From Arthrobacter sp. zg-Y820 (GTDB taxonomy: Bacteria; Actinomycetota; Actinomycetes; Actinomycetales; Micrococcaceae): a stretch of DNA of 64,000 nucleotides. A program made the translations under genes and the position numbers. The notes beneath the pieces are model-generated. The model saw only the letters and a list, made by a program, of their open reading frames with translations. It made no database searches and was not told where the DNA came from. Positions 7,839-17,929 of the stretch are shown here, piece after piece. The stretch is from the NCBI RefSeq assembly GCF_030142155.1, contig NZ_CP126247.1:186001-250000 (forward strand). Direction: 5' to 3'. Each line of letters opens with the position of its first letter. Positions within the stretch are counted from its first letter, which is position 1.

Positions 7839-8315
7839 CTACAGCGGCCCCTCGGCCGGGCCGAGCAGGCCGGCAAGGCTTTCCCAACGTCCGATCTCGC
7901 ACCCGTTCGCGAGCGAGAAGCCGCGGTCCACGCTCTCGCCGTTGAGCGTGCCGCTCACCTGCGCCCGCTGCGGCCCGGCGATCATCTGGGTGCAGGCCAG
8001 GTTGGGATTGGGGGGAGCGAACAGATCGGCCCCCTGGGTCGCCAGCACCTCGCAGGCAGCTGCCGGATCGGGCGCGGCGGAGCTGCCCGCCGGCGCGGCG
8101 CCCTCGCACTCCAGCGTGTAGGTGTCCTGCACCTCGGTCCCCTTGGGGCTGAACTCGACGGTCAGCGACGTGGCCGCCGGAGAGGACGGAGCCGCGCTGG
8201 AGGACGCCGGGGAAGGTGAATCGGACGGCGCGGAGCCGGCCGAGTCGCCGCACCCGGTGAGGGCAAGGGCGGCCGCAGCCACGATCAGCAGGCTTCGATA
8301 CGGGGGACGGAACAT
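7839..8315 (-). CDS. lipoprotein with subtilisin-inhibitor-like (SSI) domain
   Basis: The 158-residue product has a lipoprotein signal: 'MFRPPYRSLLIVAAAALALTGC', lipobox LTGC near residue 22. A Ser/Pro/Ala-rich linker follows, then an SSI-like domain: 'YTLECEG', 'DPAAACEVL', 'NLACTQMIAGPQRAQVSGTL', 'VDRGFSLANGCEIGRW'. Four cysteines are placed as in Streptomyces subtilisin inhibitor. SSI proteins are tight inhibitors of subtilisin-type serine proteases, but here the protein should be anchored to the membrane. The ATG at 8315 has a GGAGG 9 nt upstream. The reactive-site loop cannot be assigned with confidence by eye. Confidence 0.8.
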   Translation of the reverse strand: MFRPPYRSLLIVAAAALALTGCGDSAGSAPSDSPSPASSSAAPSSPAATSLTVEFSPKGTEVQDTYTLECEGAAPAGSSAAPDPAAACEVLATQGADLFAPPNPNLACTQMIAGPQRAQVSGTLNGESVDRGFSLANGCEIGRWESLAGLLGPAEGPL

Positions 8316-8346
8316 GAGTGAGACCTCCAGATAGGGTGGTCCCAGC

Positions 8347-8892
8347 CTAGCCAGTCCCGCCGCCAGTCCCCGGAGGATCACTGTAATCCGCGGCTGCCCG
8401 CGCCTGGGCCAGGAAATACGGACCCTGACCGGGGTAGTAATCGTCAAACTCGGGAACGGCGCCGCCGGTAAGAGTGGCGGCCAGCCGGTCCAGATAGTAT
8501 TCCCAGCCCGGCCCAACGCTCTCCGCGGCCAGCGGGTCATCCAGATGGTGGATGAAGTCCAGCCGGGTGCCGCCGGAACTTTCCTGAAACCGGACTTCCA
8601 GGTCCCAGCTGCCGTATTCGTCCTCGACCAGCAGGCGCAGCAACTCCGGCGCGGAGCATTCGGCGATCTGCAGCCGGCTCCAGGGAAGTCCGTCCTCGTA
8701 CAGCATCTGCAGGTCGAGGCTCCCGCCCCGGACGGGCGTGCCCTCCCAGCGCCCGAACCACTGCGCGGCCCGGACCGGGTTGGCAAAGCTGTGCCACAGC
8801 ACCGGCGGCGGTGCGGTGAAGCTTCGGGTTAACGTCAGGTCGTAGGCCTGGGGTCCGGTGCGGTGGATCCGGCCGGTGGGTTCTGGTTGCAC
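8347..8892 (-). CDS. SRPBCC (AHSA1/START-like) domain protein
   Basis: The 181-residue protein begins 'LTLTRSFTAPPPVLWHSFANPVRAAQWFG', the hallmark of AHSA1-type SRPBCC proteins, continues with 'GGSLDLQMLYEDG' and 'EDEYGSWDLEVRFQES', and ends in the long helix 'GWEYYLDRLAATL'. These hydrophobic-pocket proteins bind lipids or other ligands; specific role unknown. The GTG start at 8892 has an AGGAG 6 nt upstream and lies inside the 3' end of the upstream gene (58-bp overlap), implying translational coupling. Confidence 0.85.
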   Translation of the reverse strand: MQPEPTGRIHRTGPQAYDLTLTRSFTAPPPVLWHSFANPVRAAQWFGRWEGTPVRGGSLDLQMLYEDGLPWSRLQIAECSAPELLRLLVEDEYGSWDLEVRFQESSGGTRLDFIHHLDDPLAAESVGPGWEYYLDRLAATLTGGAVPEFDDYYPGQGPYFLAQARAAADYSDPPGTGGGTG

Positions 8893-9815
8893 GGCTGCTC
8901 CTGAAGAGGTTCCAGCAGGCCCAGGATGCGGGCCCGCAGCTGCTGTGATTCCGCGCTGAAGTCGCGCTGGGCGCCAGCATATAGTCCGCGGCCGGCCGGT
9001 GTCTCGACCGGGATCGGGGTGTAGCCCCAGTCCTCCAGGTCATAGGGGGACGCGCGCATGTCCATCTCCCGGATGCGCCAGGACAGCTCGAAGCAATCCA
9101 TCACCAGGTCGCTGGGCAGCAGCGGCACCAGTTTGTACGTCCACTTGTACAGGTCCATGTTGGCATGCAGGCACCCGGGTTGTTCCAGGTCCGGCTGGGT
9201 CTCGCGGGTGGGCGTCAGCTCGTTCAGCGGCACGGCCTGGGGCGTGTAGAACCGGAACGCGTCGATGTGGGTGCAGCGGATCCGGCTCTTCTCCACCAGT
9301 TCGTCGGTCCCTTGTGCGCCCAGGCGCAGCTGCAGGTAGTCATGCCGGATGCCGTTGGTTTCGGATTTGTAGGCCATGGCCCACTCGTGCAAACCGAAGC
9401 AGCCAAGCGAGGGCTTCCGGGCGGCGGTGCGGGAGAGCAGCATTCGGGTGAAGTCCACGGTGCTGCCCCGTGCTTCGGCGAACGCAGCCAGATCGACCGT
9501 GACGGCAGTGGTGCCGGCGTCGAGCCCCTCGCTGGCCAATTCCGCCGCGGTCAGCGTGCGGTGGAACTTCCAATCCGTGCGCTCGGCAGCCGCCGGTCCG
9601 GTCAGGACGACGCCGGCCCCGGGATGCCAGCGCAGCAGCTGCCCCGGCTTCTGTGAGTAATAGGTAAAGAGGAAATCCTCCACCGGGTGCTTCCGTCCCG
9701 CCGAACGGCGGGCGAGGAAACCGTCCACAAAGGGCTGTACGCGCTCGCGGTGCTGCCGGCTCAGCGGCAGCCACTGGTGCTCGGCCAGCACGGCGGAAAA
9801 TCGGGTAGGGCTCAC
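8835..9815 (-). CDS. conserved protein often annotated 3-methyladenine DNA glycosylase
   Basis: About 326 residues. 'VEDFLFTYYSQKPGQLLRWHPGAGV' near residue 45, 'GCFGLHEWAMAYK', 'RHDYLQLRLG', 'THIDAFRFYTP' and 'QPGCLHANMDLYKW' are blocks of an actinobacterial family that databases tend to label 3-methyladenine DNA glycosylase. I see no HhH-GPD or AlkC/D feature that would prove this, so the activity is unproven. The GTG at 9815 sits 6 nt after GATAAT (minus strand of 9822-9827), a leaderless layout, which I use to choose the start. It overlaps and probably drives the SRPBCC gene. Confidence 0.7.
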   Translation of the reverse strand: MSPTRFSAVLAEHQWLPLSRQHRERVQPFVDGFLARRSAGRKHPVEDFLFTYYSQKPGQLLRWHPGAGVVLTGPAAAERTDWKFHRTLTAAELASEGLDAGTTAVTVDLAAFAEARGSTVDFTRMLLSRTAARKPSLGCFGLHEWAMAYKSETNGIRHDYLQLRLGAQGTDELVEKSRIRCTHIDAFRFYTPQAVPLNELTPTRETQPDLEQPGCLHANMDLYKWTYKLVPLLPSDLVMDCFELSWRIREMDMRASPYDLEDWGYTPIPVETPAGRGLYAGAQRDFSAESQQLRARILGLLEPLQEQPCNQNPPAGSTAPDPRPTT

Positions 9816-9920
9816 CAACCCATTATCCCGCGTGCCGTCGCCGCTGTCGTGCAACGGATGCGGAGGCCAGGCATGCGCAGCCTGACCAACCACTTAACCC
9901 AACCGCCTAACCCAGCCGGC

Positions 9921-10418
9921 CTATACCCCGGCCGGCTTGTTCCCGGGCCGGCTCGGTTCGGGGCTGGCCGCGGCGGCCTGCGCGGTAGTGATCAGCTGAC
10001 GCATGGTGCCGTTCAGTTCCTGCACCTGTGCCCGGGTCAGGCCCAGCCGGCCCATCATGGTGTCCGGCACGGCAGCGGCTTTTTGGCGCAGCGCCCGGCC
10101 GGTCTCCGTCAGGTCGACGGCCAGGGACCGGTCATCTCCGGGCGCGCGGTTGCGGGCCACCAGGCCGGCTGCCTCCAACCTCTTCAGCATCGGCGACAGT
10201 GTGGCCGGGTCCATGGCGAGGGCGCCGCCGAGGCTGCGGACGCTGCGCGGACTCTGCTCCCAGAGCGCGAGCATCACGAGGTACTGCGGATGGGTGAGTC
10301 CCAGGTTTTCTAGGACCGGCTTGTAGGCGCCGACAACGCTCCGGGAAGCCACGGAGAGGGCAAAGCACAGCTGATGCTCCAACAGGAGGTCCTCGTCAGT
10401 CTGGTCCACTGTTTCCAC
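9921..10418 (-). CDS. MarR family regulator, OhrR-like
   Basis: About 165 residues. 'LLLEHQLCFALSVASRSVVGAYKPVL' contains the N-terminal Cys of OhrR ('QLCFAL'), the peroxide-sensing residue in that subgroup. 'LGLTHPQYLVMLALWEQ', 'SVRSLGGALAMDPATLSPMLKRLEAAGLVAR' is the winged-helix DNA-binding part. I place the start at GTG 10418, after an AGGA; an ATG at 10439 lies inside the 26-bp palindrome and has no SD. OhrR proteins normally repress ohr peroxidase genes, but no ohr gene is adjacent. The neighbour across the palindrome is a 71-residue protein of unknown function. Confidence 0.85.
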   Translation of the reverse strand: METVDQTDEDLLLEHQLCFALSVASRSVVGAYKPVLENLGLTHPQYLVMLALWEQSPRSVRSLGGALAMDPATLSPMLKRLEAAGLVARNRAPGDDRSLAVDLTETGRALRQKAAAVPDTMMGRLGLTRAQVQELNGTMRQLITTAQAAAASPEPSRPGNKPAGV

Positions 10419-10431
10419 ATCCCAACTTTTC

Positions 10432-10457
10432 CTAATCATTAGTGCACTAATGATTAG
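10432..10457. promoter_or_regulatory. perfect 26-bp palindrome, likely OhrR/MarR operator
   Basis: Bases 10,432-10,457 read identically on both strands (outer arms CTAATCATTAG, centre TGCA at 10,443-10,446). The site lies between the divergent regulator and the gene at 10,502, just upstream of a TACTAT -10 element (10,460-10,465, + strand). Binding here would block both directions. MarR-family operators are typically palindromes of this size. Confidence 0.75.
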
Positions 10458-10501
10458 CGTACTATGGCAGCAGGAGAAGTCGCTGTGGAAAGGTGCGGGA
10501 T

Positions 10502-10717
10502 ATGGCTGACAAAGAGAGCTTTACTTCGAAATTCATGCGGACCACCGGCAAGGTGCGGCTGATTTTCGGTCCCGCGCAGACCAGTTCCCTGGATCATCCG
10601 ATGACAGAGGAGAACCAGCAGCTGCTCAAGGAGCAGCAGGCGCAGGAAAAGGCGCAGTGGCAAACCGTCAAGCGCGCCGACGGCAGCTCCTACATCCTTC
10701 CGCGCCAGCCGGACTAA
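10502..10717 (+). CDS. small conserved hypothetical protein
   Basis: This 71-residue hydrophilic protein ('MADKESFTSKFMRTTGKVRLIFGPAQ' then a Gln/Glu-rich helix and 'VKRADGSSYILPRQPD') has no recognised domain. The ATG at 10,502 has GGAAAGG upstream. TACTAT at 10,460-10,465 is a likely -10 box and the operator palindrome covers the -35 position, so it is probably controlled by the adjacent OhrR-like regulator. That makes a role in oxidant response possible but unproven. Confidence 0.65.
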   Translation: MADKESFTSKFMRTTGKVRLIFGPAQTSSLDHPMTEENQQLLKEQQAQEKAQWQTVKRADGSSYILPRQPD

Positions 10718-10890
10718 GCGCGGATTGCCGCCCTCAACGAAAAAACTATTCGTCGCCCGGGTTCACGCATCTGCCGGCCGCGTACCGTTAATTCATCAGA
10801 AAAACAGTCACCCGGCCGCGCCGCTTGGTTGCGGCGCGGGCAGCCCGGTTCAACCGCACACACTCGTTCAACCGCACAGGGGGAAATCCC

Positions 10891-11205
10891 ATGAGCGACG
10901 AAAAGCAACAACCCACTTCCGGCCCGGCCCGCCGGCGCCACTCCGTGCTGGGGGCACTGGACAGGCTGGCCTTCGGGTTCTTCGGACCTCCGGAACGTGA
11001 AGCTTCGCCTCGTCCCGTCATCCACCGGCACGACAGCCTCGAAGCTGAGATCGACAATCAGCTGCAGGCAATAAATGTGGAAACGGACGAGGAGGGGCAC
11101 CACTACGGCGTCCGGAGGATCGAAGCAAAACCCGTGACGCCCAATCCGGGAGTGATCTATCCGTATTACTCGGGCCGGCCGCCGCTGAACGCGCCGGAAA
11201 CCTGA
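10891..11205 (+). CDS. conserved hypothetical protein
   Basis: The 104-residue acidic/polar protein has no recognised domain. It has a variable N-terminus, 'LGALDRLAFGFFGPPERE', a region rich in acidic residues around 'HDSLEAEIDNQLQAINVETDEEGHHYGVRRIEAK', and a Pro/Tyr-rich end. The ATG at 10,891 follows AGGGGGAA. A 13-mer direct repeat, GTTCAACCGCACA, occurs at 10,848-10,860 and 10,866-10,878 in the leader, with no obvious purpose. Convergent with lysC, with only 16 bp between the stops. Confidence 0.55.
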   Translation: MSDEKQQPTSGPARRRHSVLGALDRLAFGFFGPPEREASPRPVIHRHDSLEAEIDNQLQAINVETDEEGHHYGVRRIEAKPVTPNPGVIYPYYSGRPPLNAPET

Positions 11206-11221
11206 CCGGCCACAACCTTCC

Positions 11222-12508
<1,287 letters not shown>

Positions 12509-12740
12509 GCGTACACGCTCTCTGAATTACTTCCGGTTGCTGCCCGGCGACATCTTCGGCGCGGTGCATGTGATTTTCTTCCCCGGGGTGTGCCGGGAAG
12601 CCGGGCCACGGATACTGTGGCCGATCAGCAAAAGTCTATCGTTGGAGTCGCGGCGGGCCGAAATGTTCCGGACTTATGCACTTAACGTCACGTGCTGTGC
12701 TGCCGGTTCCGGCGGCCGGCCGGAAGGCTGCCCGTGAGCG

Positions 12741-13337
12741 CTAGGACATGCTGCGGCGGCCCTCGAAGGCCCGGCCGAGCGTGATTTCGTCAGCGTATTC
12801 CAGGTCTCCGCCCACGGGCAGGCCCGAGGCCAGCCGCGTGACGTTGATGCCCAGGGTCTTGAGCATCCGGGACAGGTAGGTGGCCGTTGCTTCACCCTCA
12901 AGGTTGGGGTCGGTGGCAATGATGATTTCGGAGATCTGCTCATCGGACAGCCGGCTCAGCAGTTCGCGGATGCGCAGTTGGTCCGGACCGATTCCGGCAA
13001 TGGGATTAATGGCGCCGCCCAGCACGTGGTACCGGCCGCGGAAGGATCGGGTGCGCTCCACCGCAATGACGTCCTTGGACTCCTCCACCACGCAGATCAT
13101 GGTCGGGTCGCGGCGCGTGTCGCGGCAGATCGTGCAGGTTTCCTGCTCCGTCACGTTGCCGCAGATGCTGCAGAACTTGACCTTGTCCTTCACCGTGACG
13201 ATGGAGGACGCGAGCTTCCGCATGTCGTCCGGATCCGCCTCCAGGATGTGAAAGGCAATGCGCTGGGCAGACTTGGGCCCGATGCCCGGGAGCCTGCCGA
13301 GCTCATCAATGAGTTCCTGAACGGCACCTTCGTACAC
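12741..13337 (-). CDS. recR: recombination mediator RecR
   Basis: The 198-residue RecR works with RecF/RecO to load RecA on gapped DNA. '[24 protein letters not shown]' is the N-terminal helix-hairpin-helix. The zinc finger is '[16 protein letters not shown]' with four Cys. The TOPRIM domain includes '[15 protein letters not shown]' and '[22 protein letters not shown]'. Full length. It lies downstream of dnaX in the same orientation, the usual dnaX-recR order, but a strong hairpin at 13,382-13,419 separates them. Confidence 0.97.
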   Translation of the reverse strand: MYEGAVQELIDELGRLPGIGPKSAQRIAFHILEADPDDMRKLASSIVTVKDKVKFCSICGNVTEQETCTICRDTRRDPTMICVVEESKDVIAVERTRSFRGRYHVLGGAINPIAGIGPDQLRIRELLSRLSDEQISEIIIATDPNLEGEATATYLSRMLKTLGINVTRLASGLPVGGDLEYADEITLGRAFEGRRSMS

Positions 13338-13381
13338 GTGACCTTCTCTGCTGGATAGATGTGCGCTGTGGCTGTGCTGGT

Positions 13382-13419
13382 GATCTGCGGCCGGCGGGTG
13401 GTTCCGCCGGCCGCAGATC
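13382..13419 (-). terminator. hairpin between dnaX and recR
   Basis: A perfect 16-bp stem (13,382-13,397 / 13,404-13,419) with a 6-nt loop follows the dnaX stop. There is no clear T-tract, so it may attenuate rather than end transcription into recR. Confidence 0.5.
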
Positions 13420-13433
13420 CGGAACGAGTGGGG

Positions 13434-16400
13434 TTAGCGGCCGTCGAGGCTGCGTTCCTCGATCAGCCGGCCGCCCAAAATGCGCTCAATGGCTTTCCTG
13501 CCCACCAGCCCTGAATCTTCCAGCCTGATGTCATCTGCGCTGGGGACGTCTTCCACCAAGTTTACGTTGCCGCGCCCGGCGGAGCCGTTTGCCGGGACGC
13601 CGCGCTGGGCAGCTTCATTCAGCAGCTTCTGGTAGCGGCTCAGCGGTCGGCCGGTTCCGTTCGGGGCGGGGGCCGACGGCGCCGGCTGGGACGGCTGCTG
13701 GGGCCGCGACTGTGGCTGAGCTGCAGCTGGAGCAGCGGAGGCCTGCGGCGGGCCCCCCTGAGCCGCTGCCGGCCTGTCGGCTTCGGTTGGCGCCGAGGAA
13801 ACGCCCGGAAGGCCTGGCCCTGCCGCGGCTTTCGGCCCTGAGGGCGCAGCGGCAGCAGTGCCTGGTGCCACCGCGTCACCGCGGGCCGAAGTTCCCTGTG
13901 CTTCGCGCGCGCCCTGGCGTGCCGGTGAAGACCCGGTTCCCGCCCAGTTCGTGGCAGCCCACTCGGTGTCCGATAAATGCCCTGCGGAGTACACGTCTGC
14001 GGGCGGCTCGGCCTGTTCCCAGGCATTGCTTTCCGGACCGCCGGCATAGGGATCCTCCGGGGGTTCCTGCTGCCAGTCCTCGGGAAGGGGGCCGCCCGGG
14101 GCGGCCTTGCGGGCACGGCCGGGCTGCGGCGCGGACTGCCGTCCGTTGCGGGGCGCCTGGCTGGCGGAATCCGGCATGTTGCTTTGGCCGCGGCGCCGGT
14201 TGAGGGCGGCGGCAGCTGCCGGGCCGGAGGCAACGGGTGCGGCACCCTGCACGTCGCGGGCCGGGGATGCAGCCGGTGCAGGGGAAGCCGATGCGGCCGG
14301 AGCCGCCTGAGCAGTGGGTGTGGGTGCGGGTGCGGATGCCGAAGGAGACGGCTGTGCCGCGGGGGCAGGAGCAGCCGGAGCCGGCCTGGATGCAGCCGCG
14401 ACCGGAGCGACGGCAGCGGTCTTCTGCGCGGAATTCGCTTGTGCGGACTGCGGCTGCGCGGAGTGCTGCTCTGCGGACTGCGGTTGGACGGACTGTTGCT
14501 GGGGCGGAGCCTGGACCTGTGCGGAAGCCGGCGCCGGGGTTAGCCGGCTACCTGCTTTTGGGCCCGACTCACCCGCTGCCGCTGAGCTGTCGTGCACCAC
14601 GTTGACTTGGCAGTCCACGCCGAGCACCTGGCTGACCGCTTTTCGAAGGTTTTCCAGATGATCCGGGCGGTTGAAGTTGGTGGCAGCGCCCTGGTTGCTG
14701 AAGGCCAGTTCCAGGATTCGTCCGTCGAAGGACTTGGGGCTGGCATTCTTGCTGACGTTGAGCCACGTTGCGCGCCGGATTCCGGTGAGCGCATCCATGA
14801 TTTCCGGCCATGCGCGGCGGATCATTTCGATCTGCCCGCCGCTTGGAGCGGCACCCGGAGCGGCACCCGAACCTGCGGGGACCGGACCGTTGGCCGCGGG
14901 CTGGTTAGCCTGTGCGGACGGCTGCGCGGCGGACGCTGGCTGGGAAACCTGCGGGCGTTCCGGTCCGGATGCGGCCGGACGGCGGCTCTGTTCCGGAGCC
15001 GACGCCGGGGTTGAGGCCGGAGCCGACGCCGGGGCTGCCGCTGCGGGGCGTGCAGAAGCCTGCGGTTCCGGGGCGGTGGCCCAGGTTCCGCCCCAGTCCA
15101 GGGGAGAGCTGTCCTGCGCCGTGCCCGCAGGCGCACCGGCGGGAACCGCGGGGACAGGCTCTGCAGCGGCCGGAGCGGGCGAGGAAGCAGCCGGAGCTGA
15201 CGGTGCGTCCGCCACCACAGCGGGAGTCTCCGGCGTCATCGTCGGGCGTCCGGCGGGGATTGACTCGACGGGCGAGGATGCGGCGGCGGCGCGGCCGACC
15301 GCCTCGGTGCTGTCGCCGGCGTAGCTCAGGCGCCGTTCGAGGCGGTCCACCCGTGCGGCGGTGCCGCGTTCGGTCTGGTCGGAGGCCGGCAGCAGGATGC
15401 GTGCGCACAGCAGTTCCAGATGCAGCCTCGGGGAGGTGGCTCCGGTCATCTCCGTCAGCGCCGTATTGGTGATGTCAGCGGCCCGGGACAGTTCGGCGCC
15501 GCCCAGCTGTGCGGCCTGGGTGCTCATCCGGTTGATCTGGTCTTCGGGCATGCCGCGCAGCACCGCGGCGGCGCTGTCCGGCATGGCGTGCACGATGATC
15601 AGGTCGCGGAACCGTTCCAGCAGGTCCTCAACGAAACGCCGGGGATCCTGGCCGGTCTGAATCACGCGGTCCACCGCCCGGAAAACGGTGGCGGAATCGC
15701 CGGCAGCAAAGGCGTCGACGACGTCGTCGAGCAGTGAGATGGGCGTGTAGCCCAGGAGGTTGACGGCCAGCTCGTAGTCGAGGCCGTCGGGTCCGGCACC
15801 GGCCATCAGCTGATCCAGGACCGACAGCGAGTCGCGGACCGAGCCGCCGCCGGCGCGGATCACCAGGGACAGCACGCCGGGAGCCACCGGAACGTTTTCC
15901 TGCTGGCAGAGCCGGTCCAGATAGGCCAGGAGCGGTTCGGGCGGAACCAGCCGGAACGGATAGTGGTGGGTGCGGGACCGGATGGTGCCGATCACCTTGT
16001 CCGGTTCCGTGGTGGCGAAGATGAACTTGATGTGTTCCGGCGGTTCTTCGACGATCTTCAGCAGCGCATTGAAGCCTGCCGGGGTGACCATGTGGGCCTC
16101 GTCGATGATGAAGATTTTGTACCGGTCGCGGACCGGCGCGAAGGTGGCGCGTTCCCGCAGATCGCGGGCATCGTCCACGCCGCCGTGGCTGGCGGCGTCG
16201 ATCTCGAGGACATCGAGGCTGCCGGAGCCGTCGCGGGCCAGTTCGACGCAGCTGTCGCACTTGCCGCAGGGGACCGGCGTCGGTCCCTCGGCGCAGTTGA
16301 GGCAGCGGGCCAGAATGCGGGCGGACGTGGTTTTGCCGCAGCCGCGCGGGCCGGAGAAGAGATAGGCGTGGTTAACGCGGTTTTTCGAGAGGGCCGCCAT

Positions 16401-16481
16401 CAGCGGCTCCGTGACGTGCTCCTGCCCGATCACATCCGCGAAGCTCTCGGGACGGTAGCGGCGGTAAAGGGCTGTACTCAC
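13434..16481 (-). CDS. dnaX: DNA polymerase III subunits gamma and tau
   Basis: About 1015 residues. The N-terminal clamp-loader ATPase has Walker A 'FSGPRGCGKTTSARILARCL', the four-Cys zinc module, Walker B/DEAH 'IFIIDEAHMVT' and the sensor 'FATTEPDKVIGTIRSRTHHY'. After domain III comes a very long Ala/Pro/Gln/Ser-rich disordered region interrupted by an islet ('IEMIRRAWPEIMDALTGIRRATW'), the usual high-GC actinobacterial architecture, and a short conserved C-terminal tail. I prefer the GTG at 16,481 ('VSTALYRRYRPE'), which matches family starts, over an ATG eight codons earlier. No slippery A-run for frameshifting to gamma was seen. Confidence 0.94.
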   Translation of the reverse strand: MSTALYRRYRPESFADVIGQEHVTEPLMAALSKNRVNHAYLFSGPRGCGKTTSARILARCLNCAEGPTPVPCGKCDSCVELARDGSGSLDVLEIDAASHGGVDDARDLRERATFAPVRDRYKIFIIDEAHMVTPAGFNALLKIVEEPPEHIKFIFATTEPDKVIGTIRSRTHHYPFRLVPPEPLLAYLDRLCQQENVPVAPGVLSLVIRAGGGSVRDSLSVLDQLMAGAGPDGLDYELAVNLLGYTPISLLDDVVDAFAAGDSATVFRAVDRVIQTGQDPRRFVEDLLERFRDLIIVHAMPDSAAAVLRGMPEDQINRMSTQAAQLGGAELSRAADITNTALTEMTGATSPRLHLELLCARILLPASDQTERGTAARVDRLERRLSYAGDSTEAVGRAAAASSPVESIPAGRPTMTPETPAVVADAPSAPAASSPAPAAAEPVPAVPAGAPAGTAQDSSPLDWGGTWATAPEPQASARPAAAAPASAPASTPASAPEQSRRPAASGPERPQVSQPASAAQPSAQANQPAANGPVPAGSGAAPGAAPSGGQIEMIRRAWPEIMDALTGIRRATWLNVSKNASPKSFDGRILELAFSNQGAATNFNRPDHLENLRKAVSQVLGVDCQVNVVHDSSAAAGESGPKAGSRLTPAPASAQVQAPPQQQSVQPQSAEQHSAQPQSAQANSAQKTAAVAPVAAASRPAPAAPAPAAQPSPSASAPAPTPTAQAAPAASASPAPAASPARDVQGAAPVASGPAAAAALNRRRGQSNMPDSASQAPRNGRQSAPQPGRARKAAPGGPLPEDWQQEPPEDPYAGGPESNAWEQAEPPADVYSAGHLSDTEWAATNWAGTGSSPARQGAREAQGTSARGDAVAPGTAAAAPSGPKAAAGPGLPGVSSAPTEADRPAAAQGGPPQASAAPAAAQPQSRPQQPSQPAPSAPAPNGTGRPLSRYQKLLNEAAQRGVPANGSAGRGNVNLVEDVPSADDIRLEDSGLVGRKAIERILGGRLIEERSLDGR

Positions 16482-16562
16482 AGATAGAACCCTATCGGTT
16501 GGCACTGACGGTTTGCATCCCGGCGCCAGGGGCGGGGAAAACCAGTTGGTCCTGAAAAAATT

Positions 16563-16652
16563 AAAGACCCCTCATGCACCTGCCAGAGCCCGCTTACCCT
16601 TGCTACCTTCCGGTCCTGGGGGAGTTCACAGGATGACACCACATGAGGGGCC
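16563..16652 (-). ncRNA. ffs: signal recognition particle RNA (small, 4.5S type)
   Basis: On the minus strand the ends GCCCCTCATG (from 16,652) and CATGAGGGGTC (to 16,566) pair. The interior has the conserved domain IV: GGACCGGAAGGTAGCAAGGGT with its GGAA tetraloop, the Ffh-binding site. The transcript is followed by a T-run (ATTTTTTC), a likely terminator. It lies next to dnaX, the standard actinobacterial location. Exact ends are uncertain by a few bases. Confidence 0.93.
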
Positions 16653-16662
16653 GCGAACCAGT

Positions 16663-17349
16663 CTACCCGATTTTTGGACCGGTTTTGCGGGCACCGGTTT
16701 CAGGCGGTTCGGCGCCCTCATTTCCCGTCCTTATGTAGCGGTACATGTCCCGCCACTTGGCGCCCACTTTCTGCCAGGACGGCAGCAGCGCGTCCCTTCG
16801 ATAGCCGGCCTTTTCGGCGGTCCGCCAGGAGCCCTCGTTCCACGGCTCTATATACAGGTCGATCCGCGGCATCTGCTGGACCGTCATTGCCCAGTCGGTC
16901 AGCAGCGCCAGGGCGGCGCCGGCGTATCCCCGATTCCGGTGGTCGGGGCCGATCCAGTAGCCGATCGTGTCGGGGTTCCCGGTCCGGCGCGACGACTGGC
17001 CCGGCCACAGCCCGATCTGGCCCACGCCGACGCCGGTGGCGGCATCGGCGACGGCGAAGGACCACCCGGCGCCGCTGGCAAGCCGGTGATGCTGCCGTTC
17101 GATGAAGGCCAGCGCCTCATCGCACCCGACGGTGGAGGGAACCGAAGTGATCAGGGGAATCAGCGGATCCTGCGAGGCCGACTGCACCAGTACGACGTCG
17201 GCGGCCGTGAAGGCCCGGAGTGTCACCCGGGGGCGGGTCGCCGCGATGATGGCTCCGCCGGCTGTCGCCTCGACGCCGGAAAGCAGAGGGCTGCTGAGGA
17301 CGGGCAGCTCAAGGGGGCCGGATGTTCGTCGTCTGCGCGCCGCGGTCAT
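16663..17349 (-). CDS. GNAT family N-acetyltransferase (RimJ/RimL type)
   Basis: About 228 residues. 'RVTLRAFTAADVVLVQSASQDPLIPLIT' opens the acetyltransferase domain near residue 40. 'GYWIGPDHRNRGYAGAALALLTDWA' carries the acetyl-CoA loop R-N-R-G-Y-A, and 'RIDLYIEPWNEGSWRTAEKAGY' is motif B. The substrate is not identifiable. The ATG at 17,349 has GGAAGG 7 nt upstream. It is unrelated in sequence detail to the GNAT at 3,024. Confidence 0.85.
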   Translation of the reverse strand: MTAARRRRTSGPLELPVLSSPLLSGVEATAGGAIIAATRPRVTLRAFTAADVVLVQSASQDPLIPLITSVPSTVGCDEALAFIERQHHRLASGAGWSFAVADAATGVGVGQIGLWPGQSSRRTGNPDTIGYWIGPDHRNRGYAGAALALLTDWAMTVQQMPRIDLYIEPWNEGSWRTAEKAGYRRDALLPSWQKVGAKWRDMYRYIRTGNEGAEPPETGARKTGPKIG

Positions 17350-17620
17350 GACCAGCCTTCCCGTCTCTCGATGCTCTCCCTCTACTTCGATGCTTCCCCT
17401 CCATAGTGCCAACGTCCGGCGCCAACAACCTCCCTGCATCTCCCTACATAAGGGCGCGTCACTGCCGTGGGGTGGGTAACCCTGCCGTGAGTAACCCTTA
17501 TAGGGACACCCTGCACGGTAAGCAGGGCCAGGCAGCGTGCCCAGCAGGTAGGAACAGGCACTCTGCCCCGGGGTGCCGAAAGGTCCACGGATCGGCTTGC
17601 CGGGAGGCTCCCGGGGCGAT

Positions 17621-17649
17621 TTGCGGCCGGGTCCAAACCTGTGTAGAGT
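17621..17649 (+). promoter_or_regulatory. rRNA operon promoter P1
   Basis: TTGCGG (17,621-17,626) and TAGAGT (17,644-17,649) are separated by 17 bp, upstream of the 16S gene. This is the typical stable-RNA promoter form in Arthrobacter-like organisms. Confidence 0.7.
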
Positions 17650-17819
17650 CTTCTAAGTCGCCGCGGCCGGGAGTTGGAAAACTTCACGAGCATGGCGGCC
17701 ACACCACACCAAAAACATCCTGGTGATCCATCCTGCGCTGAGAAGCCCGGGAGCGGAAAGCCGGGGATTTGGCGTGGGTTTCTCCGGACAAAATGAAGCA
17801 GTCTTCGGAATATCCCGAA

Positions 17820-17848
17820 TTGCTAAAACAGTCCGGATGAAATAGAAT
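17820..17848 (+). promoter_or_regulatory. rRNA operon promoter P2
   Basis: TTGCTA (17,820-17,825) and TAGAAT (17,843-17,848) are separated by exactly 17 bp, about 240 bp before 16S. The whole 17,350-18,089 stretch holds no gene; its second half is AT-rich leader. Confidence 0.7.
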
Positions 17849-17929
17849 AAAGAAACACTGCAGCGAAGAGAAAAGAAAGACATTCAATTGTTTTTCCGAG
17901 TATTTCGGATGCATCTGTTGTTTGAGAAC

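Noticed and set aside
9921..10439. ATG at 10,439 as regulator start
   Set aside because: It lies within the perfect operator palindrome and lacks an SD; GTG 10,418 follows an AGGA. Not excluded.
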